The notes beneath the pieces were generated by a model. That model did no database searches, had not been told where the DNA came from, and worked only from the letters and a program-made list of their open reading frames with translations. A DNA stretch of 64,000 nucleotides, taken from contig NZ_JYLB01000005.1 in assembly GCF_001042905.1 (NCBI RefSeq), positions 496,001 to 560,000 of the forward strand, in the 5' to 3' direction. The number at the start of each line of letters is the position of its first letter. Positions within the stretch are counted from its first letter, which is position 1. Position numbers and translations under genes: made by a program. Shown piece by piece: positions 7,884 through 15,326 of this stretch. Source of the stretch: Pseudomonas lini. GTDB taxonomy: Bacteria > Pseudomonadota > Gammaproteobacteria > Pseudomonadales > Pseudomonadaceae.

Positions 7884-9584
7884 CTAGAACAGGAAATACC
7901 GCTGCGCCATCGGCAATACATCCGCCGGTTCACACCACAGCAATACACCGTCGGCCTTGACCTGATAGGTCTGCGGATCGACATCGATGTGCGGCAGGTA
8001 GTCGTTATGGATCAGGTCGGTTTTCTGCACGTCGCGACAACCTTTGACCACGGCGATTTTCTTCTTCAAACCCAAGGCTTCGGGCAAACCGGCTTCCTGC
8101 GCCGTCTGGCTGATAAACGTCAGGCTGGTGGCGTGCAGAGAGCCACCATAACTGGCGAACATCGGCCGGTAGTGCACCGGTTGCGGTGTCGGGATCGAAG
8201 CGTTGGCGTCGCCCATCAGGCTGGCCGCGATGGCACCGCCCTTGAGAATCAGCGTCGGTTTGACTCCAAAAAACGCCGGGCGCCAGAGCACCAGATCGGC
8301 CCATTTACCCACTTCCACCGAGCCCACTTCATGGCTGATGCCGTGGGTGATTGCCGGGTTGATGGTGTACTTGGCGATGTAGCGTTTGGCGCGGAAGTTG
8401 TCGTTGCCTTCGCCATCACCCGGTAACGGGCCGCGCTGCTTTTTCATTTTGTCGGCGGTCTGCCAGGTGCGCGTGATGACTTCACCGACGCGACCCATGG
8501 CCTGGCTGTCGGAGCTGATCATCGAGAAGGCGCCGAGGTCGTGAAGGATATCTTCGGCGGCGATGGTTTCCCGGCGAATGCGGCTTTCGGCGAAGGCCAC
8601 GTCTTCGGCAATGCTCGGGTCCAGGTGGTGGCAGACCATCAGCATGTCGAGGTGTTCGTCGATGGTGTTGCGGGTGAACGGCCGGGTCGGGTTGGTCGAA
8701 CTCGGCAGCACGTTGGCGAAACCGCAGGCCTTGATGATGTCCGGGGCATGGCCGCCACCGGCACCTTCGGTGTGGTAGGTGTGGATGGTGCGGCCCTTGA
8801 AGGCGGCGAGGGTGGTTTCGACGAAGCCCGACTCGTTGAGGGTGTCGGTATGGATCGCCACCTGCACGTCGTACTGATCGGCCACGTTCAGGCAGTTGTC
8901 GATGCTCGCCGGGGTGGTGCCCCAGTCTTCGTGCAGCTTGAGGCCGATGGCGCCGGCCTTGACCTGTTCGATCAACGGCTCCGGCAGGCTGGCGTTGCCC
9001 TTGCCGGTGAAGCCGATGTTCATTGGGAACGCATCGGCGGCCTGAAGCATGCGCGCCAGGTGCCATGGTCCGGAGGTACACGTGGTGGCATTGGTGCCGG
9101 TGGCCGGGCCAGTGCCGCCGCCGATCATGGTGGTGACGCCGCTCATCAGCGCTTCTTCGATCTGCTGCGGGCAGATGAAGTGGATATGGGTGTCGATGCC
9201 GCCAGCGGTGAGGATCATGCCTTCACCGGCGATCACTTCGGTGCTGGCACCGACGGCGATGGTGACGTTGGGCTGGATGTCCGGGTTGCCGGCCTTGCCG
9301 ATGGCCGCGATGCGCCCGTCCTTGAGGCCGACGTCGGCTTTAACGATGCCCCAGTGGTCTATGATCAAGGCGTTGGTGATCAGTGTGTCGACCACTTCCG
9401 CGGCTAGTAACTGGCTTTGGCCCTGGCCGTCGCGAATGACTTTGCCGCCGCCGAATTTCACTTCTTCGCCGTAGGTGGTGAAGTCCTGTTCCACTTCGAT
9501 CCACAACTCGGTGTCGGCCAGACGGACCTTGTCACCGACGGTGGGGCCGAACATATCGGCGTAGGCTTGTCTTGAGATTTTCAT
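7884..9584 (-). CDS. ureC: Urease subunit alpha
   Basis: The 566-residue catalytic subunit of nickel urease, which hydrolyses urea to ammonia and carbamate in the cytoplasm. Nickel ligands are visible: the HIH pair at residues 133 and 135, and the carbamylated Lys at 216 in GLKLHEDWG. There are also the AIHTDTLNESG and HTEGAGGGHAPD blocks and the mobile-flap MVCHHLD with its Cys. Length and order match the family. It is the last gene of the ureD-ureA-GNAT-GNAT-ureB-ureC run. It is separated from ureB by 159 bases that hold a REP palindrome, unlike the tight junctions upstream. Accessory genes ureE, ureF and ureG are not in the window. Confidence 0.98.
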   Translation of the reverse strand: MKISRQAYADMFGPTVGDKVRLADTELWIEVEQDFTTYGEEVKFGGGKVIRDGQGQSQLLAAEVVDTLITNALIIDHWGIVKADVGLKDGRIAAIGKAGNPDIQPNVTIAVGASTEVIAGEGMILTAGGIDTHIHFICPQQIEEALMSGVTTMIGGGTGPATGTNATTCTSGPWHLARMLQAADAFPMNIGFTGKGNASLPEPLIEQVKAGAIGLKLHEDWGTTPASIDNCLNVADQYDVQVAIHTDTLNESGFVETTLAAFKGRTIHTYHTEGAGGGHAPDIIKACGFANVLPSSTNPTRPFTRNTIDEHLDMLMVCHHLDPSIAEDVAFAESRIRRETIAAEDILHDLGAFSMISSDSQAMGRVGEVITRTWQTADKMKKQRGPLPGDGEGNDNFRAKRYIAKYTINPAITHGISHEVGSVEVGKWADLVLWRPAFFGVKPTLILKGGAIAASLMGDANASIPTPQPVHYRPMFASYGGSLHATSLTFISQTAQEAGLPEALGLKKKIAVVKGCRDVQKTDLIHNDYLPHIDVDPQTYQVKADGVLLWCEPADVLPMAQRYFLF

Positions 9585-9634
9585 GCGCTTGCCTTGGGAT
9601 TCAATTGTGTTTGAGACCGCTCGCGTCGCTCGCT

Positions 9635-9733
9635 ATCGCAGCCTCGCTGCGCTCGACAGCTCCTACAGGGGGATCATGTTCCCCGTATATCGCGTTTTCC
9701 TGTAGGAGCTGTCGAGCGAAGCGAGGCTGCGAT
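9635..9733. repeat. REP-like palindrome between ureB and ureC
   Basis: 34-bp arms at 9635-9668 and 9700-9733 with the core gatcgcagcctcg...gacagctcctacag. The copy is within the urease operon, so the RNA between ureB and ureC would fold into a long hairpin. Confidence 0.87.
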
Positions 9734-9743
9734 CTTTTGATCT

Positions 9744-10052
9744 TTAATCGAGATCGCCCATGATCCTGCCGGCAAACCCGAACACCCGACGATGACCGGC
9801 CAGGTCCACCAACTCGACCTCGCGGCTCTGCCCCGGCTCGAAGCGCACGGCGGTGCCGGCGGGGATGTTCAGGCGCATGCCGCGGCTGGCGGCGCGGTCG
9901 AAGGTCAGGGCGTCGTTGGTTTCGAAGAAGTGATAATGCGAGCCGACCTGGATCGGTCGGTCACCGCTGTTGGCCACCTTCAGGCTGAGGGTGCGGCGGC
10001 CGACGTTGAGTTCGATGTCGCCGGGCTGGATCTGGTATTCACCGGGAATCAT
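9744..10052 (-). CDS. ureB: Urease subunit beta
   Basis: A 102-residue urease beta subunit that assembles with UreA and UreC. It starts MIPGEYQIQPGDIELNVG and contains the family block NSGDRPIQVGSHYHFFETN and RLNIPAGTAVRFEPGQ. The ATG at 10052 has AAGGAG at normal spacing; the TTG directly before it is not needed. Its start overlaps the stop of the upstream acetyltransferase by one base (TGATG), which suggests coupled translation. Confidence 0.97.
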   Translation of the reverse strand: MIPGEYQIQPGDIELNVGRRTLSLKVANSGDRPIQVGSHYHFFETNDALTFDRAASRGMRLNIPAGTAVRFEPGQSREVELVDLAGHRRVFGFAGRIMGDLD

Positions 10053-10585
10053 CAATGGGCTCCTTGGAGAATCTTGTAGTAAAGGGCAGTCGGTTTGTAG
10101 CGGCCGTTCGGGTCGCAGGCGTAGTCGGGGATTTCGCCGGCGCGGGTGTAGCCCATCGCCTTGTAGAAGTCTTCGGCGGGGGAGCCGGCTTCGGTGTCGA
10201 GGTAGAGCATGCCGCGTTTGTGCTGGCGGGCAGCGAGCTCAAGGGCATGCATCATCTGTTGGCCCAGGCCGCGACGACGGGCGTGTTCACGCACCAGCAG
10301 TTTCTGCACTTCGGCGCGGTTCAACCCATTGGCTTTCTGGCACAACGTCAGTTGCACGCTGGCCTGTACCTGTTCGTCCTTGACCACCACCCAGAGCAGC
10401 ACGTTGCCTTTGTTCAGGTTCTCCTGGACATCATCGAAATAAGCGCGGGCCTGCGTCGCGTCCAGATCCGCCATGAACCCGACACTGGCGCCATAGCCGA
10501 CGGCGTCGAGCAGCAAATCAATCAAACCCTGACGATAGTGCGCAAAGCTTTCAACATTGACGCGGCGCAGTTGGGCGGCGTTCAT
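10052..10585 (-). CDS. GNAT-family N-acetyltransferase inside the urease operon
   Basis: A 177-residue GNAT acetyltransferase. The acetyl-CoA-binding motif A is seen in VQKLLVREHARRRGLGQQMMHALELAA, followed by GMLYLDTEAGSPAEDFYKAMGYTRAGEIPDYA (motif B and YxKxGY-like end). The start at 10585 has AAGGAG eight bases before it; an in-frame GTG upstream overlaps that site. The substrate is unknown. It lies between the methionine-sulfoximine-type acetyltransferase and ureB, with overlapping or near-overlapping ends, so it is clearly part of the operon. Confidence 0.88.
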   Translation of the reverse strand: MNAAQLRRVNVESFAHYRQGLIDLLLDAVGYGASVGFMADLDATQARAYFDDVQENLNKGNVLLWVVVKDEQVQASVQLTLCQKANGLNRAEVQKLLVREHARRRGLGQQMMHALELAARQHKRGMLYLDTEAGSPAEDFYKAMGYTRAGEIPDYACDPNGRYKPTALYYKILQGAH

Positions 10586-10590
10586 GGGTA

Positions 10591-11124
10591 TCACTCCTTG
10601 TGGGGACCGGGTGGCATTGCGCCCGGGTCGAGAAACAGTTGCATGAAGGTCAGGTCCAGCCAGCGGCCGAACTTTGTGCCCACCTGCGGCATTTGGCCGG
10701 TGACGACGAAACCGGCCCGCTCGTGCAGTCGAATCGAGGCGCTGTTACCGCTTTCGATGGCGGCGACCATCACGTGTTTGTTGCAGCCTTTGGCGCGTTC
10801 GATCAGCGCTTCCATCAGTTGCGGCCCGAGGCCATTGCCCCGCTGATCGTTGCGCACGTACACCGAGTGCTCGACCGTGTGGCGGAACCCATCGAACGGG
10901 CGCCAGTCACCGAATGAAGCGTAGCCGAGTACGCTGTTATCGCCGTCGACGATCACCAGGATCGGATAGCCCTGGTCTTGCCGGGCGCTGAACCAGGCTT
11001 GGCGGTTGCCCAGGTCCACGGCCTGTTCGTTCCAGATCGCCGTGGTGTTGAGGACGGCGTCGTTGTAGATGTCGCGGATCGCTGGCAGGTCGGCGAGCAG
11101 CGCATCGCGGATGTGGTAAGTCAT
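10591..11124 (-). CDS. Phosphinothricin/methionine sulfoximine-type N-acetyltransferase (GNAT)
   Basis: A 177-residue GNAT enzyme resembling the Pat/MddA group, which N-acetylates phosphinothricin, methionine sulfoximine or methionine sulfone. Visible features are the N-terminal IRDALLADLPAIRDIYNDAV, the central WRPFDGFRHTVEHSVYV, the CoA-binding block RNDQRGNGLGPQLMEALIE and the C-terminal GQMPQVGTKFGRWLDLTFMQ. The last two are diagnostic of this group. P. aeruginosa has the same gene between ureA and ureB (recalled), and methionine sulfoximine inhibits glutamine synthetase, so a link to nitrogen metabolism is reasonable. It lies 9 bases after ureA. Confidence 0.9.
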   Translation of the reverse strand: MTYHIRDALLADLPAIRDIYNDAVLNTTAIWNEQAVDLGNRQAWFSARQDQGYPILVIVDGDNSVLGYASFGDWRPFDGFRHTVEHSVYVRNDQRGNGLGPQLMEALIERAKGCNKHVMVAAIESGNSASIRLHERAGFVVTGQMPQVGTKFGRWLDLTFMQLFLDPGAMPPGPHKE

Positions 11125-11133
11125 GGCGCGGCC

Positions 11134-11436
11134 TCAGGCGATCGGTTGGTGAACGGTGACCAGTTTGGTGCCGTCGGGAAACGTCGCTTCGACCTGGATC
11201 TCCGGGATCATTTCCGGGATGCCTTGCATCACTTGTTCGCGGCTGAGCAGGGTGGTGCCGTAATGCATCAGCTCGGCCACGGTCTGGCCGTCACGCGCGC
11301 CTTCGAGCAGCGCCGCGGAAATATAGGCCATGGCCTCCGGGTAATTGAGCTTCACGCCGCGAGCCAAACGCCGCTCAGCCACGAGGCCGGCGGTGAAGAT
11401 CAGCAGCTTGTCTTTTTCGCGTGGGGTCAGGTCCAT
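11134..11436 (-). CDS. ureA: Urease subunit gamma
   Basis: A 100-residue urease gamma subunit starting MDLTPREKDKLLIFTAGLVA, with the family blocks LNYPEAMAYISAALLEGARDG and IPEIQVEATFPDGTKLVTVH. The start at 11436 gives the normal length; an in-frame extension of 12 residues is not conserved. It follows ureD after a 143-base gap holding a REP palindrome, and precedes the acetyltransferase genes. Confidence 0.97.
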   Translation of the reverse strand: MDLTPREKDKLLIFTAGLVAERRLARGVKLNYPEAMAYISAALLEGARDGQTVAELMHYGTTLLSREQVMQGIPEMIPEIQVEATFPDGTKLVTVHQPIA

Positions 11437-11474
11437 CGTTTGGAATCCATAATCGGCAGTTAAAAAGTTCACTC

Positions 11475-11572
11475 CCCCTGTAGGAGCGAGGCTTGCCCGC
11501 GAAGGGAGCGCCTCGGTTTAACGGGAAGACCGCGTTATCGTTCTTCGCGGGCAAGCCTCGCTCCTACAGGGG
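11475..11572. repeat. REP palindrome between ureD and ureA
   Basis: 29-bp perfect arms at 11475-11503 (cccctgtaggagcgaggctt...) and 11544-11572. It is a variant of the tgtgggagc family, with tgtaggagcgaggcttgcccgc. It is placed inside the urease transcription unit. Confidence 0.87.
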
Positions 11573-11579
11573 ATCGTGT

Positions 11580-12419
11580 TCAGGTACTCCAGATTCGCGG
11601 TGGTATGGCTTCGCGGCCCAATAGCGCCGGGCGTAGCAACCGCCACACATCAATCAGCCAACCACGTGCCAACAGCGCTTCACTGGCCAGGCATCGGGCA
11701 ACCAAAAGCCCCGGCAATTGCGTCAGATCCCCGCGCACGTCATTGGGCAGTGAGCGGCACTTCTCCAGCAATTCACTATCAATTTCACCGGTCACCAGTA
11801 ACGTCGCAAACACCGATTGGCCATCCAGCCCTATTGGCGAATCCAGCAAGCCATCATTCCCGACAATGCGCTGGCGTTCGTGCCAGAGCAACTGGCCGTC
11901 GCGGCGGATGTCCAGTTGCGCCTGAAAGTGCCCGAGGTCAAAGCGCTCGCCACTGGCCGGGCGTCCCAGGGCCACCACGTCCCAGTAGAACAACCGCGCA
12001 TCGCCCTCAAGGTCGATGCTGGTGCTGAGTTCCGCCTGAGCGTCGCTGAAGATAATCGTCTCTTGCGGCAGCCACTCCAACGTAGCACCGGTGGCCACGC
12101 GCAGGTCGAGTTTCTGATAAGCCGGCCCGGCCGCGCGATACCACTTGGCGGCGCCTGGGCTGGTGATTTGCGCCCAGGCGTGCGTGCCGACGCTGGCCGA
12201 GATGTCCAGCCGATCACCCCCGGCAATCCCGCCCGGCGGGTGGACGATGATGTGCTGACACACTTCGGGGCCTTCGGCGTACAAATGCTTCTGCACCCGC
12301 AGCGGGCCTTTGTGGCGACGCTGCACCGGGCGTGTGCTGTCGTCGAAACGGGCGTAGCCGAGTTCGAGCTCGGCATGCCAACTGGGGGTGAACAACGTGA
12401 TGGGGGCAGGTAAATTCAT
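11580..12419 (-). CDS. ureD: Urease accessory protein UreD
   Basis: A 279-residue UreD-type accessory protein that binds apo-urease with UreF and UreG for nickel insertion. Motifs seen are HPPGGIAGGDRL (near residue 60), an ITSPGAAKWYRA stretch, the LEWLPQETIIF block and the RLFYWDVVALGRPASGERF block, all typical of UreD. It is the first gene of the urease run, 31 bases after urtE, so urea import and urease may share a transcript. Confidence 0.95.
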   Translation of the reverse strand: MNLPAPITLFTPSWHAELELGYARFDDSTRPVQRRHKGPLRVQKHLYAEGPEVCQHIIVHPPGGIAGGDRLDISASVGTHAWAQITSPGAAKWYRAAGPAYQKLDLRVATGATLEWLPQETIIFSDAQAELSTSIDLEGDARLFYWDVVALGRPASGERFDLGHFQAQLDIRRDGQLLWHERQRIVGNDGLLDSPIGLDGQSVFATLLVTGEIDSELLEKCRSLPNDVRGDLTQLPGLLVARCLASEALLARGWLIDVWRLLRPALLGREAIPPRIWST

Positions 12420-12449
12420 GATTTCTGATTATCGTCAGGAGGCTGCAGG

Positions 12450-13148
12450 TTAGATCGTAACCAGTCCACGGACGCCTTCGGCTTCCATATTCTCACCGCG
12501 ACCCTGCTGCACGATCTCGCCCCGGGACATCACCAGGTATTGATCGGCCAGTTCAGCGGCGAAATCGTAGAACTGCTCCACCAGCAAAATCGCCATGTCG
12601 CCGCGCGCTGCAAGTTGCTTGATCACCGCGCCGATTTCCTTGATCACCGACGGCTGGATGCCTTCGGTGGGTTCGTCGAGAATCAGCAGCCGTGGACGGC
12701 TGGCCAGTGCTCTGCCGATCGCCAGTTGCTGTTGCTGTCCACCGGATAAGTCACCGCCGCGCCGTTGCTTCATTTGCAGCAGCACCGGGAACAGCTCGTA
12801 AATGAACGCCGGGACTTCCTTCGCTTCAGAGCCCGGAAACCGCGACAGGCCCATCAGCAGGTTTTCTTCCACGGTCAGTCGGCCAAAGATTTCCCGACCC
12901 TGAGGCACATAAGCGATGCCGGCATGCACCCGTTGGTGCGGCTTGAACGTGGTGATCGGTTTGCCTTCCCAGTTCACCGCACCTTCCTTGGCCGGCAGCA
13001 AGCCCATCAGGCATTTGAGCAGGGTGGTCTTGCCCACGCCATTGCGCCCGAGCAGGCAGGTGACTTCGCCGACCTTCACCTCAAACGTCAGGCCCCGCAG
13101 GATGTGGCTACCGCCGTAGTACTGATGCAGCTTGTCGACTTGCAGCAT
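12450..13148 (-). CDS. urtE: Urea ABC transporter ATP-binding protein UrtE
   Basis: A 232-residue ATPase of the LivF type. Walker A is GRNGVGKTT, the signature is LSGGQQQQLAIGRAL, and Walker B is LLILDEPTEGIQPSV, typical of UrtE. It powers high-affinity urea uptake with UrtD. The start at 13148 (MLQVDKLHQYYGGSHILRGL) is preceded by AAGGAA and gives family length; an upstream in-frame extension runs through a 9-bp tandem repeat and is rejected. It is the last gene of urtABCDE. The 229-base gap after urtD holds repeats. Confidence 0.96.
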   Translation of the reverse strand: MLQVDKLHQYYGGSHILRGLTFEVKVGEVTCLLGRNGVGKTTLLKCLMGLLPAKEGAVNWEGKPITTFKPHQRVHAGIAYVPQGREIFGRLTVEENLLMGLSRFPGSEAKEVPAFIYELFPVLLQMKQRRGGDLSGGQQQQLAIGRALASRPRLLILDEPTEGIQPSVIKEIGAVIKQLAARGDMAILLVEQFYDFAAELADQYLVMSRGEIVQQGRGENMEAEGVRGLVTI

Positions 13149-13186
13149 GTTCAAAATTCCTTCTGTGTGACACGGGCCGCACTCTT

Positions 13187-13222
13187 GATCTGCTGGATCT
13201 GCTGGATCTGCTGGATCTGCTG
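13187..13222. repeat. Four tandem copies of a 9-bp unit (gatctgctg)
   Basis: Exact copies at 13187-13195, 13196-13204, 13205-13213 and 13214-13222, about 40-75 bases upstream of the urtE start on the transcribed (minus) strand. The unit is a multiple of three. Such arrays can change copy number by slippage. Confidence 0.9.
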
Positions 13223-13233
13223 GATTTTTCTCC

Positions 13234-13338
13234 TGTAGGAGCTGTCGAGCGGAGCGAGGCTGCGATCTTTTGATCTTCCGGAGGTGCGACATGCAAAGAT
13301 CAAAAGATCGCAGCCTCGTTTCACTCGACAGCTCCTAC
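13234..13338. repeat. REP-like palindrome between urtD and urtE
   Basis: 44-bp arms at 13234-13277 and 13295-13338, core gtaggagctgtcgag...gaggctgcgatcttttgat and complement, with a 17-base loop. It belongs to the same family as 3543 and 9635. Confidence 0.87.
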
Positions 13339-13350
13339 GGTGGGCATGGG

Positions 13351-13371
13351 CATGAACCATGAACCATGAAC
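13351..13371. repeat. Three tandem copies of catgaac
   Basis: A 7-bp unit repeated exactly three times, plus a partial fourth copy, a few bases downstream of the urtD stop. Confidence 0.85.
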
Positions 13372-13377
13372 CATGGT

Positions 13378-14250
13378 CTAGCGGCCGAGGTAAACCTCGA
13401 TCACCCGCTCATTGTCCTGCACCTGCTCCAGCGACCCTTCGGCCAGCACGCTGCCCTGGTGCAACACGGTGACGTGGTCGGCGATCGAGCCGACGAAGCC
13501 CATGTCGTGTTCCACCACCATCAGCGAATGCTTGCCCGCCAGGCTCTTGAACAGCTCGGCGGTGAATTCGGTTTCGGCGTCGGTCATGCCTGCCACCGGT
13601 TCATCGAGCAGCAGCAGTTGCGGGTCTTGCATCAGCAGCATGCCGATTTCCAGAAACTGCTTTTGACCGTGGGATAACAAACCCGCCGGGCGATTAACCG
13701 AGGCGGTCAGGCGGATGGTTTCCAAGACTTCAGCGATACGATCTTTCTGCTCGCCACTGAGACGAGCCCGAAGGCTGGCCCATACCGACTTGTCGGTCTT
13801 CTGCGCCAACTCCAGGTTTTCGAACACGCTCAGGGCTTCGAACACCGTCGGCTTCTGGAACTTTCGACCGATGCCGGCCTGGGCAATCTGCACTTCACTC
13901 ATCTGCGTCAGATCGAGAGTTTCACCGAACCAGGCTTTGCCGTGGCTGGGCCGGGTCTTGCCGGTAATTACGTCCATCAGCGTGGTCTTGCCCGCGCCGT
14001 TGGGGCCGATAATGCAGCGCAATTCGCCGACGCCGATGTACAGGTTCAGATCGTTCAGCGCCTTGAAACCATCGAAGCTGACGCTGATGTCTTCGAGGGT
14101 CAGGATGGTGCCGTGTCGGGTATTCAGACCTTTGCCGGCGCTCTGGCCGAGGCCGATGGCATCGCGGCTGCTGCCGGCGTCCCTGTTGGGCTCCAACGGC
14201 GGAAAAAAGGCCGGCTCAAGCATGAATTCAGCCGTTGCAGTCACTCTCAT
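13378..14250 (-). CDS. urtD: Urea ABC transporter ATP-binding protein UrtD
   Basis: A 290-residue LivG-type ATPase. Walker A is GPNGAGKTT (about residue 80), the signature-like LLSHGQKQFLEIGMLL is typical of UrtD, and Walker B is LLLLDEPVAGM. A roughly 45-residue N-terminal extension precedes the ATPase core, which begins near TILTLEDISVSFDGF; such extensions occur in Pseudomonas UrtD. The start overlaps the urtC stop by four bases (ATGA), indicating translational coupling. Confidence 0.95.
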   Translation of the reverse strand: MRVTATAEFMLEPAFFPPLEPNRDAGSSRDAIGLGQSAGKGLNTRHGTILTLEDISVSFDGFKALNDLNLYIGVGELRCIIGPNGAGKTTLMDVITGKTRPSHGKAWFGETLDLTQMSEVQIAQAGIGRKFQKPTVFEALSVFENLELAQKTDKSVWASLRARLSGEQKDRIAEVLETIRLTASVNRPAGLLSHGQKQFLEIGMLLMQDPQLLLLDEPVAGMTDAETEFTAELFKSLAGKHSLMVVEHDMGFVGSIADHVTVLHQGSVLAEGSLEQVQDNERVIEVYLGR

Positions 14251-15326
14251 TGCTCACCCCTTTTCTTCAGCAACCCGATCACACCTTTGGGCAGGTACAA
14301 CGTCACGACGATGAACAGCGCGCCGAGGAAGAACAGCCAGTATTCCGGAAACGCCACGGTGAACCAGCTCTTCATCCCATTGACCACACCCGCGCCGAGC
14401 AGCGGACCGATCAACGTTCCGCGACCACCCAGCGCCACCCACACGGCGGCTTCGATGGAGTTGGTCGGCGACATTTCACTCGGGTTGATAATTCCGACTT
14501 GCGGCACATATAGCGCGCCGGCCAAACCACACAACACCGCGCTCAGAACCCAGACAAACAACTTGAAGCCGCGTGGATCGTAGCCGCAAAACATCAGGCG
14601 GTTTTCCGCATCGCGCAACGCGGTCAGCACCCGGCCGAACTTGCTTTGCGCCAGCCGCCAGCCAATAAACAGGCTCGCCACCAGCAACAACACCGTGGCG
14701 AAAAACAACACCGCACGCGTCCCTGGTTCAGTGATGCCAAACCCGAGAATGGTGCGGAAGTTAGTGAAGCCGTTGTTGCCGCCAAACCCGGTTTCGTTGC
14801 GGAAAAACAGCAGCATTCCGGCGAAGGTCAGGGCCTGGGTCATGATCGAGAAATACACGCCCTTGATCCGCGAACGGAAGGCGAAGAAACCGAACACCAG
14901 CGCCAGTAATCCCGGCGCCAATACCACCAGACACATGGCCCAGAGGAAGCTGCTGGTGCCGGTCCAATACCACGGCAATTCAGTCCACGACAGGAACGTC
15001 ATGAACGCCGGCAAGCCATCGCCCGAGGCCTGGCGCATCAGGTACATGCCCATCGCGTAACCGCCGAGCGCGAAGAACAGACCGTGACCCAGCGATAACA
15101 GGCCGGCGTATCCCCAGACCAGATCGAGGGCCAGGGCGACGATGGCGTAGCAAAGAATCTTGCCCATCAGGGTCAACGTATATGCGGAGACATGCAGCGC
15201 GCTATCGGCCGGCAACAACGACAGCAATGGCAACGCCAGCAGCAGAGCGAGGATCACCGCACCGACGGCGATCGTGACCTTGGGGCCGGCCTTTTGTGTG
15301 GCCGTGAGCAGCAGAGGCTGGTTCAT
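14247..15326 (-). CDS. urtC: Urea ABC transporter permease UrtC
   Basis: A 359-residue inner-membrane permease of the branched-chain amino-acid (LivM) type with about 8-10 hydrophobic segments. The family motif YAGLLSLGHGLFFALGGYAMGMYLM is seen near residue 70, as is the FVWVLSAVLCGLAGALYVPQVGIINPSEM stretch. It forms the urea channel with UrtB. Its ATG overlaps the urtB stop by one base (TGATG), and its end overlaps urtD by four bases. Confidence 0.96.
   Translation of the reverse strand: MNQPLLLTATQKAGPKVTIAVGAVILALLLALPLLSLLPADSALHVSAYTLTLMGKILCYAIVALALDLVWGYAGLLSLGHGLFFALGGYAMGMYLMRQASGDGLPAFMTFLSWTELPWYWTGTSSFLWAMCLVVLAPGLLALVFGFFAFRSRIKGVYFSIMTQALTFAGMLLFFRNETGFGGNNGFTNFRTILGFGITEPGTRAVLFFATVLLLVASLFIGWRLAQSKFGRVLTALRDAENRLMFCGYDPRGFKLFVWVLSAVLCGLAGALYVPQVGIINPSEMSPTNSIEAAVWVALGGRGTLIGPLLGAGVVNGMKSWFTVAFPEYWLFFLGALFIVVTLYLPKGVIGLLKKRGEQ

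Noticed and set aside
12449..13292. Longer UrtE starting at 13292
   Set aside because: The added 48 residues translate the 9-bp repeat and REP DNA; the ATG at 13148 has a ribosome site and gives the family length.
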